Assembly: GCA_910585725.1 (NCBI GenBank)
Contig: CAJUFA010000046.1
Location: 1-17,848 of the forward strand
DNA length: 17,848 bases
Reading direction: 5' to 3'
Source: an uncultured Dorea sp.
GTDB lineage: Bacteria; Bacillota; Clostridia; Lachnospirales; Lachnospiraceae
The position numbers were made by a program, and so were the translations under genes. The notes beneath the pieces are model-generated. The model was given only the letters and a program-made list of their open reading frames with translations. It was not told the DNA's origin and made no database searches. Shown in pieces: positions 7,371-13,826 of this stretch. Each line of letters begins with the position of its first letter. The stretch's first letter is position 1.

Positions 7371-8243
7371 ATGGCGATTGTGGATTTTAACACTTTGGCC
7401 AATATCGAACCGGCGGTGGTGGATGTGTTCTATATGCCCATGGGCAGTGATCTGGAATTTCGTTCCGATAAGACCGGAACCTATTTTGTGGATACCAGAA
7501 CCGGGAAGGAGATCCGGGAGCCGGTGAAGCATCCGGCTCAGATCGCCTTTGAGAAAAACCTGAAATTTCTGAATCAGGAGATTTATCCGCCAGAATTTTT
7601 CCGGATGCTTTTTACAGAAAGCACGAAGATCCGGGTGATCCGGGCGGGAGAGGCGGACTTTCCTACCGGGGAAGTGGTGCTTGCGGACCCGATCACCTAT
7701 CTGGGAACCCGGTATGAGACGGTGCTTCATAAGAAGATTCCGGCTGGAAGTTATCCGGTGGAACTGTCGGTCTGCCTTTCCCGGGTTGCTGGTCTTCGGA
7801 TTGCTGCTGCGAGGCTTCTGCTCAGTGAAACACCGGCAGTCTCCTATGAGGTCGCCATGCCCAAAGGGAAGGAAAGAGCGGATTTTGGAGTGCCGGGGGT
7901 CTTTACCTTCTTCGGGGTGGATGCGGGACTGGCCTGTTTTGCAGACAGTGCGCTTTCGGAAGAGAACCGGATATTTTTTGAACAGTGGGAGAAGGAAAAT
8001 CCGGGGAAGAACAAATATCTTGATTATTTTGCCGCTCTTTTTAAGGAAAGCTGCCAAGCACATCCGGAGTTTCAGAATCAGGGCACAGGCTTTCTGGAAT
8101 GGAAGCTTCCAAAAAGCGGCAACAGAGCAGTCCTTTTTTCCAGTGGAATGGGGGACGGTATCTACAGCGGCTACTGGGGACTGGATGCAGATGGAAAGAC
8201 CGTCAGCCTGACGGTGGTTTTTATGAATCCGGAGTATTTTTGA
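7371..8243 (+). CDS. DUF4241 domain-containing protein (C-terminal part of split gene)
   Basis: A 290-residue frame starting at an ATG inside the DUF2185 domain. Residues 1-35 complete that domain (MAIVDFNTLANIEPAV, then PMGSDLEF). From about residue 60 the sequence is DUF4241-like: AFEKNLKFLNQEIYPPEFF, the middle block PTGEVVLADPITYL and IPAGSYPVELSV. The C-terminal part has FGVDAGLACFAD and GMGDGIYSGYWGLD. DUF4241 proteins are often found as immunity-type proteins in Firmicutes and actinobacteria; their activity is not known to me. The ATG lacks a recognisable ribosome binding site and the true start is probably 7152 (see the split-gene entry), so expression of this part alone is uncertain. 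Confidence 0.7.
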   Translation: MAIVDFNTLANIEPAVVDVFYMPMGSDLEFRSDKTGTYFVDTRTGKEIREPVKHPAQIAFEKNLKFLNQEIYPPEFFRMLFTESTKIRVIRAGEADFPTGEVVLADPITYLGTRYETVLHKKIPAGSYPVELSVCLSRVAGLRIAAARLLLSETPAVSYEVAMPKGKERADFGVPGVFTFFGVDAGLACFADSALSEENRIFFEQWEKENPGKNKYLDYFAALFKESCQAHPEFQNQGTGFLEWKLPKSGNRAVLFSSGMGDGIYSGYWGLDADGKTVSLTVVFMNPEYF

Positions 8244-8349
8244 GTTCATGTTTTCAGGATTGTGGGAGCATGAAATGCGGAGCAATCCGTAAGTATCAGG
8301 GGGCAAAAGACCTTTTGACCTCAACATCTTTTTTGGAGGAATGATTTCT

Positions 8350-9036
8350 ATGACAGCAGCAAAGAAGTATTTGAACATATTAAAAGAGCGGGAACCAGAA
8401 CGATGGCAGGGACCTTTGACAGAATCTGCCTTGACAGAGCAGGATCTGTCAGAGATTGAGAAAGGGCTTGGCTATACACTGCCGATACCGTACCGTGAAT
8501 TTCTCTTAAGTTATCGGATGCCGGAGGATCTTACGGTACTGGTGTCTTTCTGCGGCGATTCTTTTGCCAATTCGTGGGAAGATACATTTTCCCGGGAGGA
8601 AAATGATTATGTGCCCCGGCCTGAGTATGATATCGGACCAACAGTAGAGTTCGAGTGGCACAATATCAAAGGAGACAGCGGGACAGAGTTTCTGGAAAAT
8701 TTAAAGAAAGAGCAAAGTGCGCCGAACGGGTGTCCGTGTTTTCTGGAAGCGGGCTTTATCAAGCTTGGAAATGTATATGGATATCTGACCTATCTTGACC
8801 TGGTAAACGGCGGCGTTGTCACGATCCATGAAGAGGGCGTCTATGATATGGTGATTGCTGACGGAGTGAATGGAGATAGTCCATCGGAAGTAAGGAATTA
8901 TATGGAATTGTATCGGCTTTATATCTGTAAAGATTTTAACGATTTCCTCCGGTTGGCGTGTACCGGTGACTTCCTGGATGAAAATGAGGCCAAATTCCCC
9001 ACCCCCGAGGAACTGGAGCGAGATTATTCTTATTGA
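8350..9036 (+). CDS. SMI1/KNR4 (SUKH) family protein, putative immunity protein
   Basis: A 228-residue soluble protein with a clear SUKH-1 N-terminal signature at residues 31-57: SEIEKGLGYTLPIPYREFLL, then SYRMPED. The middle (CFLEAGFIKLGNVYGYLTYLD) and NDFLRLACTGDF near the end match the usual layout, where a hydrophobic segment closes the domain. GGAGGA directly touches an ATG at 8341, so the ATG at 8350, nine bases downstream, is the better start. It differs strongly from the SUKH protein at 6354-7013, so this is not a tandem duplication but two family members, as in polyimmunity loci. Its target toxin is unknown and not encoded in the window. Confidence 0.87.
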   Translation: MTAAKKYLNILKEREPERWQGPLTESALTEQDLSEIEKGLGYTLPIPYREFLLSYRMPEDLTVLVSFCGDSFANSWEDTFSREENDYVPRPEYDIGPTVEFEWHNIKGDSGTEFLENLKKEQSAPNGCPCFLEAGFIKLGNVYGYLTYLDLVNGGVVTIHEEGVYDMVIADGVNGDSPSEVRNYMELYRLYICKDFNDFLRLACTGDFLDENEAKFPTPEELERDYSY

Positions 9037-9117
9037 TATTCTTTTTGATTCAATGTTTTATGTTGTGGAAACATTAGGAAGGCATGAAACGGTTTTATTT
9101 TAAAGGAGGAGTGCCAT

Positions 9118-9591
9118 ATGGGATTAGATGAATTGACGCCTGAAATTCAGGAAAAACTGGAAGAACTGGCTGAAAAAGGCAATCAATATGAGAGAGAAAA
9201 ACAGTACGATCAAGCGATGCAGGTATGGATGGAGGGGTTGAGCCTGATACCAGAACCTCAACAGTTTTATAGTGAAACGGTGTGGTTTTCAGCCTCCATC
9301 GGAGATGTTTACTTTCGGAAAGGGATGTATCAGCAGGCATACGAATATTTTGACAAAGCCAGAGGAAATCTAAGCGGGGCAGGATACCAAAATCCTTTTA
9401 TTATGTTGCGTCTGGGAGAATGTTGTTATGAGATTGGTGATGAAAAAAATGCTCTGGAATACTTAATCAGAGCGTATATGTTTGAGGGAGAAGATCTGTT
9501 TGAGCCTGATGATGAAGGTGAGGATGATGGAAGAAAATATTTTGATTTTTTAAGCACTCATGTGGACTTACATAAAGAAACAAACGAATAA
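9118..9591 (+). CDS. Tetratricopeptide repeat protein
   Basis: A 157-residue protein built from about three TPR-like helix pairs: GNQYEREKQYDQAMQVWMEG at about 21-40, ASIGDVYFRKGMYQQAYEYF at 60-79, and LRLGECCYEIGDEKNALEYL at about 97-116. A strongly acidic segment (PDDEGEDDG) near the end is followed by a short helix. The start is fixed by AAAGGAGG and the ATG at 9118. Small TPR proteins of this type accompany SUKH and other immunity genes in Clostridia, and the placement after a SUKH gene suggests an immunity-cluster member. TPRs only indicate protein binding, so the partner is unknown. No signal peptide is seen. Confidence 0.82.
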   Translation: MGLDELTPEIQEKLEELAEKGNQYEREKQYDQAMQVWMEGLSLIPEPQQFYSETVWFSASIGDVYFRKGMYQQAYEYFDKARGNLSGAGYQNPFIMLRLGECCYEIGDEKNALEYLIRAYMFEGEDLFEPDDEGEDDGRKYFDFLSTHVDLHKETNE

Positions 9592-9709
9592 GGAGCATGT
9601 TAATTCCACTCTCTTCCCCGTCTGTATTCTGGCAGGAATCTTTTTAATGGGGGATGGGATTTTGCAGATGATTTGAATTGTGAAAGAGGAAAGTGAGGGA
9701 GGAATGGGC

Positions 9710-10915
9710 ATGACGAAGATTCCGGTTCGGTGGAAGCTTATTGGCTGTGCAGGGATTCTTTTGCCGGGAATTTTATGTCTGTATCATGGCTGTGTTTTTG
9801 CTGCAGGCAACAAAACCGCCGACGAACGTTCAGGGCGCACACTTCATGAGCTGTATGAAGAAGATGACAGGTTACGCCTGGTCAGCCATGAAACCTATGA
9901 GTATGAAAAAGACCATTCCATACGCCCGAACGGTCTGTACATCCAGTATCTGTGGGTCAACCAAAGTTATGGGGAAGAAGAGATCGCAAAGTCTTCTCAC
10001 GCACAGTTTGATGACCAGAACCGTCTGCTCTATGCTTTGGGCTACACAGCAAATATTCTTGGTGACAGCAGCAGTTATTGCGAAGAGAGAATCTATGAGC
10101 GGGATGATACAAAGCATACATGCCGGTACATGTATTATAAATCCAACAGCGTACCTTATGAGGACGGTTACTACATTGGATATCGGTATCTGTTTGAGGA
10201 CAGTGAGTTTGCATATGATGAAGAAGGGAGACTTCTTCGGTGTCTGACTTACCGGAGAAATGTGGGGTCGGATCCCTACGGTTACAGCGAGGAGCTCTTT
10301 TTTGACCGCGGTTATCAGGCAGAATATGAGGACGGCCGGCTGACGGCGGAGCTGCAGTACTATGACTACTGGGGTACAAACGAAGTCGGCGCATGGGAGT
10401 ACCGGATTTATCAGTATGATGAGCAGGGAGACTGCGTCCTGGAAGTGGCGGTGACGGAGGATGAGATCCAGGTCTGCTGTCTGGAATACCAGGAGGAGAC
10501 CGGACAGATGGAAGAATACACCTATCAGGTACTGGAGGACTGGGAGCTTTCCTGTGAGGACGGGAATACCTATGAGCTTCGTCCCCAATACGGGAAACCG
10601 GCAGTCAGGAAAGTGGCGGCAGACGGGACCGTGGAAAAAGAGCTGTTCTACGGAAAGGCAATGGATTTAGGACAGCAGCACTACCAGATGCCGGAAGAGG
10701 TTGAAGCGACCCTGGACGATCATTGCTATGTGGTAAGTCCGGGAGACTGCCTCTGGAGCATAGCAAACCGGTACTATGGACAGGGCAGGCGCTATGATTT
10801 GATCTGGAGGATGAATCGAAAAGTCATCGGACCAGATCGGGACCTGCTCCTGCCGGGTATGCGGCTGTATTTGCCGGAGGCGGGGAATGCGCAGGATACG
10901 AAGATAGGAGAATAA
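9710..10915 (+). CDS. Exported LysM-domain protein with YD-like repeats
   Basis: A 401-residue protein with a signal peptide (basic MTKIPVRWK, hydrophobic core to about residue 30, probable cleavage near VFAAG). Its long acidic, tyrosine-rich middle has recurrent FDDQNRLLYA / YDEEGRLLRC / YDEQGDCVLE units that resemble the YD repeats of wall-associated or RHS-type proteins. A C-terminal LysM domain (about residues 339-390: YVVSPGDCLWSIANRYYG, then DLIWRMNR and LLLPGMRLYLPE) should bind peptidoglycan, which places it at the cell envelope. I chose ATG 9710 over GTG 9680 and ATG 9704 because GAGGGAGGA (9695-9703) is correctly spaced only for it. The next gene, a membrane protein, follows after 11 bases and is probably co-transcribed. 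No catalytic domain is visible. Confidence 0.85.
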   Translation: MTKIPVRWKLIGCAGILLPGILCLYHGCVFAAGNKTADERSGRTLHELYEEDDRLRLVSHETYEYEKDHSIRPNGLYIQYLWVNQSYGEEEIAKSSHAQFDDQNRLLYALGYTANILGDSSSYCEERIYERDDTKHTCRYMYYKSNSVPYEDGYYIGYRYLFEDSEFAYDEEGRLLRCLTYRRNVGSDPYGYSEELFFDRGYQAEYEDGRLTAELQYYDYWGTNEVGAWEYRIYQYDEQGDCVLEVAVTEDEIQVCCLEYQEETGQMEEYTYQVLEDWELSCEDGNTYELRPQYGKPAVRKVAADGTVEKELFYGKAMDLGQQHYQMPEEVEATLDDHCYVVSPGDCLWSIANRYYGQGRRYDLIWRMNRKVIGPDRDLLLPGMRLYLPEAGNAQDTKIGE

Positions 10916-10926
10916 GAAAGAAGATC

Positions 10927-11448
10927 ATGGAAAGATTCAAATCGTTTCTGTTTACAGCGGGTATTCTGCTGTTGATTCTTGCAGCATCTGCGAGTTATGT
11001 TGCCATAAAAAACCTGACAGAAGTTGTCTCAGCCAACCGATATGAAGATGAGGGAGTTCTTATGTTTCAGCCCTATCGGGTACTGCCGGTTCAGGTGGAA
11101 AATACAGGCGCGGTGGGGCGCCAAAGGCGGATGAATCCTGCCAGAACCGTATATATGGTCTATTACCGGGATACCGAAGGAAACGGTTATGAATGGAAAC
11201 AACAAGCACTCAGCCGGGAAGCGGGTCAGGCGATCGTGGAGGCGGGAGTATCCGCAGAGCGCAGAGTGCTTCGGATTCCGGATAAAGGGACTTATATCAC
11301 GGTAAAACCCTGGGAGGACGCAAAAAGCTACACCAGGGGACTTCAAAGCAAATATGTGGGGTTCCTGGTCATATCGTCCGTGTATCTGGTCCTGTATCTG
11401 CTGGTGTGGAGCATAGTTCGGATCAGACGGTTCACCCGCCCAGAGTGA
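10927..11448 (+). CDS. Two-TM membrane protein of unknown function (DUF3592-like layout)
   Basis: A 173-residue protein with membrane segments at about 8-28 and 143-163 and a soluble, probably extracytoplasmic, domain between them. The layout of TM, beta-rich domain with a VYMVYYRDTEGNGYEW strand pair, and TM resembles DUF3592-type proteins, but I am not sure of membership. It starts 11 bases after the LysM gene with only a weak AGAAAGAAGA site, suggesting coupled expression. Its last 17 bases overlap the convergent prenyltransferase gene. Confidence 0.75.
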   Translation: MERFKSFLFTAGILLLILAASASYVAIKNLTEVVSANRYEDEGVLMFQPYRVLPVQVENTGAVGRQRRMNPARTVYMVYYRDTEGNGYEWKQQALSREAGQAIVEAGVSAERRVLRIPDKGTYITVKPWEDAKSYTRGLQSKYVGFLVISSVYLVLYLLVWSIVRIRRFTRPE

Positions 11449-12046
11449 CATCCTGCTTCTGATACCACTTAAGCGCTTCTGCAAACTGGGATTCCTGAAA
11501 ATCCGGCCATAATTCTTTGACAATATAGAAATCAGAATAGACGGTCTGAAGGGGAAGAAAACCAGACAGCCGGCACATTCCGCCCCAGCGGATCACCAGG
11601 TCGATGCGGGGGATCTGACTGGAGGCCCAGCCGTTTTTCATATCCCATTCCCATCCGTAGTTTACGAGAAAATTGACGCTCAGAGTTTCTTTCTGACGTT
11701 CAGGATTTCTCCGGTTTTTTGTGTAGGGAAGAAGTTCGGCGGGGAAGCAGGCGGAGCCGGTGTTGCCGATCACGTGCAGCTCTGCCGCTTCCTGTTTCAG
11801 CATCCTGACTGCTGAAACGCAGGCGTCTGAAAAAGCGGAAACCTGTTCCTTTGGCCGTTTGCAGTTGTCCACGGTAAATCCATAATAGGTCAGTTCCTGA
11901 ATTCCATAATTCCGTGCTGCCCGAAGCAGTTTCAGTCCGGGTTCCAGTCCGTATGCATAGCCTTCTTCTTTCCTCAGTCCATTCTGTCTGGCCCAGCGCC
12001 GGTTGCCGTCCGGGATGATGCCAATGTGTTTGGGGATACGTTTCAT
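11432..12046 (-). CDS. Divergent cis-prenyltransferase (UppS family), short form
   Basis: A 204-residue protein of the isoprenyl transferase family, which adds isopentenyl diphosphate units in cis to make polyprenyl diphosphates such as the cell-wall carrier. The pyrophosphate-binding start IGIIPDGNRRWAR (residues 8-20, D13 being the metal-binding aspartate), KRPKEQV at 63-69 and RLSGFLPLQTVYSDFY near 159-174 are conserved. Several standard motifs are altered: GHRAG is GYAYG, the YGGR block is YGWEW, and LIRTSGE is VIRWGGM. It is about 45 residues shorter than housekeeping UppS. I therefore expect a paralogue with a different chain length or role, not the housekeeping enzyme. Start support: AGGAGG before the ATG at 12046. 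It overlaps the membrane protein gene tail-to-tail. Confidence 0.85.
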   Translation of the reverse strand: MKRIPKHIGIIPDGNRRWARQNGLRKEEGYAYGLEPGLKLLRAARNYGIQELTYYGFTVDNCKRPKEQVSAFSDACVSAVRMLKQEAAELHVIGNTGSACFPAELLPYTKNRRNPERQKETLSVNFLVNYGWEWDMKNGWASSQIPRIDLVIRWGGMCRLSGFLPLQTVYSDFYIVKELWPDFQESQFAEALKWYQKQDVTLGG

Positions 12047-12117
12047 ATAAGCCTCCTGACCATCGAAGATTGTTTCAGCAGATCACGCACCCGCCGGAGG
12101 GGCGTTGTGTCTTCTTA

Positions 12118-12246
12118 CTATTCAATATGGACAGGTCCCGGGAATTTATACATATCCCGGGTCTGTATATATTCCTCCGGTATGGACTGCACGTTTTCCG
12201 GATCTGAAGTTTTGAGAAAATATTTTTTCAGGCAAGAAGTTGTAGA
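12118..12246 (-). pseudogene. Possible C-terminal gene remnant
   Basis: Directly downstream of and in frame with the stop codon of the 147-residue protein, 42 codons read KKYFLKTSDPENVQ, PEEYIQTRDMYKF and PGPVHIE before a TAG. The composition looks like the tail of a real protein, but there is no start and I recognise no family. A dyad CCCGGGA...TCCCGGG lies inside it (about 12137-12161). Otherwise 12047-12246 shows no gene. Confidence 0.3.
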
Positions 12247-12690
12247 TCAGTCCCACACGATTTCCAAACAATTAAAGTTTTCTGGAATTGGTGGTACACA
12301 CGAATAAGTATTTAATTCAGATGCCGTTATTGTAATTACTCCGTCAGAGCATAGCCATTCGCAATTTACTAATTTTTCTAATTCCGCAGCTAAAATGGTT
12401 GTGCAAATCACGATGGTATCTCCTGCAAGAACTAATTCTTCTGCCCCATTGTTTTCTGCGATTTCTGTATCATCGTGCAGAGTAACACGCACCCACGCTA
12501 TGTTAGGCATTAACTCAATCTTTTGCAGCATATCCCATATTTCAGAAAGCGTCGGTCGCCCAAATTCCCATTGGTTCGGAGCAATAGAATCTTCCTCTGT
12601 ATTTCCATTGAAAAATTCATCAAGCGTTAGCAATGGCAAACATTCTTCATTTTCTTCCAATAATTTTTTGAATGTATTCAACTCTATCAT
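12247..12690 (-). CDS. Hypothetical protein, 147 residues
   Basis: A soluble acidic protein that I do not assign to a family. It begins MIELNTFKKLLEENEE and contains EFGRPTLSEIWDMLQ and IAWVRVTLHDDTEI. An alternating hydrophobic stretch follows (ELVLAGDTIVICTTI), and it ends NCLEIVWD. The start at 12690 is chosen because GAGGAG (12701-12706 on the minus strand) precedes it at ten bases; longer frames upstream have no such site. The overall look (small, acidic, no signal, mixed alpha/beta) and the nearby immunity-type genes make an immunity-like role possible, but this is a guess. It lies beside the IS91-type unit, and the remnant downstream is in the same frame. Confidence 0.7.
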   Translation of the reverse strand: MIELNTFKKLLEENEECLPLLTLDEFFNGNTEEDSIAPNQWEFGRPTLSEIWDMLQKIELMPNIAWVRVTLHDDTEIAENNGAEELVLAGDTIVICTTILAAELEKLVNCEWLCSDGVITITASELNTYSCVPPIPENFNCLEIVWD

Positions 12691-12977
12691 AGTCACAATA
12701 CTCCTCAAATTCCGATTGAACAAAATCGCTGCGCGATGGCCTGCCAGAGCTGTGGCGCAGTTTTTACGTTCCTCTAAATAAAAGCAGTGGAAAAATCTTC
12801 CGCAATACGGTATTGTTAAGTTACCACACAAAACAATCAAATACGGAGACCTCCACTGCCTATGAATACAATAACATTTTTTGGTGTCTTCCGCAACCGG
12901 AATTATGATCCCAATGCACCTCCCTGGTAAGTAGACGTCACTTTAAACACTCAATACTACTTATCATGGAGGTTTTT
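12691..12977. other. Upstream region of the IS91-type unit with two dyads
   Basis: This stretch holds a hairpin CTGCGC (12729-12734) / GCGCAG (12755-12760) followed by five T on the plus strand. It also holds an 8-base inverted repeat GCAGTGGA (12784-12791) / TCCACTGC (12852-12859). Neither belongs to a gene. They may mark the left end of the IS91-type element, whose exact boundary I cannot place. No coding gene is supported here. Confidence 0.4.
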
Positions 12978-13826
12978 ATGTACGAAGATATTTTTGAATC
13001 CATCCGCCATGCTGCGGAAAAACGCAACCTTAGAGAACGGACAATTCAACTGTATTGCAGTGATGTCAGCTATTTCCTGCGCTGCACCAATAAGCCTGTT
13101 ACTGACCTCACGCTTGAGGATGCAGATGCCTTTCTTACCATGAAACGTCTGGAGGGCAGATCACCTGAAACTCATAATCACTATCGTTCCTCTATCAAGT
13201 TTCTCTACAAAAGAGTCCTGAAGATTACCTGGGATGACGAGGAAGTCCCTGCCATGAAGCGTGAGCGGAATCTTCCAACTGTGCTTACGCCACAGGAGAT
13301 CCATGCTGTCATTGAAGCGACTGATAACCTTAAGCATAAGGCCATCATCGCTACCATGTATTCTTCCGGGCTGCGTGTATCTGAGGCTGTCCATTTGCAC
13401 TATGATGATATTTCCCGTACTAACATGACCATTCATGTCCGGGAAACAAAAGGCCGCATCGACAGATATACGATCCTTTCCCAGAGGAATCTCGACCTGC
13501 TTACCGAATACTGGTTTCAGTGTGGCAGACCAAAGGGCATTCTCTTCCCGAGTTCATGGACTGGGGATTACCTCGACATTTCAAGCGTTAACCAGTTTTT
13601 CAAAGCAAGCGCTAAAAAGGCCGGCATAATACGCCGCGTGTCTTCCCACGCCTGCCGTCACAGTTTTGCCAGTCACTTATTCGAAAACAGGGTGGATATC
13701 AAATATATCCAGTCACTTCTTGGCCATGTCGATCCCCGCTCTACAGATGTATATCTGCATGTAAGCAACAAAACGCTGCTTGGAATCCGCAGCCCTTTTG
13801 ATGTTTTGGAAGGCGGTGGGTCATGA
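12978..13826 (+). CDS. Tyrosine recombinase/integrase of the IS91-type unit
   Basis: A 282-residue XerC/D-like recombinase that breaks and rejoins DNA through a catalytic tyrosine. An N-terminal SAM-like core-binding domain (about 1-85) precedes the catalytic domain. There R133 (SSGLRVSEAV), K158, H224 and R227 (HACRHSFASHL), H250 (LLGHVD) and the nucleophile Y259 (STDVYLHVS) are all present, so it looks intact. I chose ATG 12978 because GGAGG (12968-12972) fits it; ATG 12966 has no site. Its stop overlaps the start of the HUH transposase (ATGA), so the two are translationally coupled. Integrase-transposase pairs of this kind occur in some IS91-like elements; the integrase's part in movement is not established here. 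Confidence 0.9.
   Translation: MYEDIFESIRHAAEKRNLRERTIQLYCSDVSYFLRCTNKPVTDLTLEDADAFLTMKRLEGRSPETHNHYRSSIKFLYKRVLKITWDDEEVPAMKRERNLPTVLTPQEIHAVIEATDNLKHKAIIATMYSSGLRVSEAVHLHYDDISRTNMTIHVRETKGRIDRYTILSQRNLDLLTEYWFQCGRPKGILFPSSWTGDYLDISSVNQFFKASAKKAGIIRRVSSHACRHSFASHLFENRVDIKYIQSLLGHVDPRSTDVYLHVSNKTLLGIRSPFDVLEGGGS

Larger units (their letters stand above)
7152..8243 (+). pseudogene. DUF2185-DUF4241 immunity-type gene split by an in-frame TGA
   Basis: A single frame runs from the ATG at 7152 (good AGGAGG) to the TGA at 8241-8243, interrupted only by a TGA at 7281-7283. The homology runs straight across this stop. KVYIRGAGGTIVSKSILDG lies before it; after it come LFRQESEHGNGWIAFGDTD, EYVNDANNMAIVDF and ANIEPAVVDVF, which together read as one DUF2185-type immunity domain. 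The frame then continues into a DUF4241-type domain. In relatives the stop position usually holds a tryptophan or similar residue, so a TGG-to-TGA change is the simplest cause. The full protein would be 363 residues. Translation might restart at ATG 7371, but no ribosome binding site is seen there. Recoding is possible but unproven; a sequencing error is also possible. Confidence 0.75.

Noticed and set aside
7275..8378. A 367-codon open frame on the minus strand opposite the DUF4241 gene
   Set aside because: It is rich in arginine, histidine, proline and lysine, has no ribosome binding site or family resemblance, and lies antisense to a frame with clear domain homology. It is a shadow of GC-rich coding on the other strand.
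9872..10588. A 238-codon minus-strand frame opposite the LysM gene, hydrophobic enough to look like a membrane protein
   Set aside because: The hydrophobicity comes from the antisense of acidic, tyrosine-rich codons; there is no start signal, and the plus-strand gene has a signal peptide and a LysM domain.
12137..12161. CCCGGGA...TCCCGGG dyad as a terminator or operator
   Set aside because: It lies in what looks like coding sequence of a remnant, has no T tract, and can be explained by codon choice.
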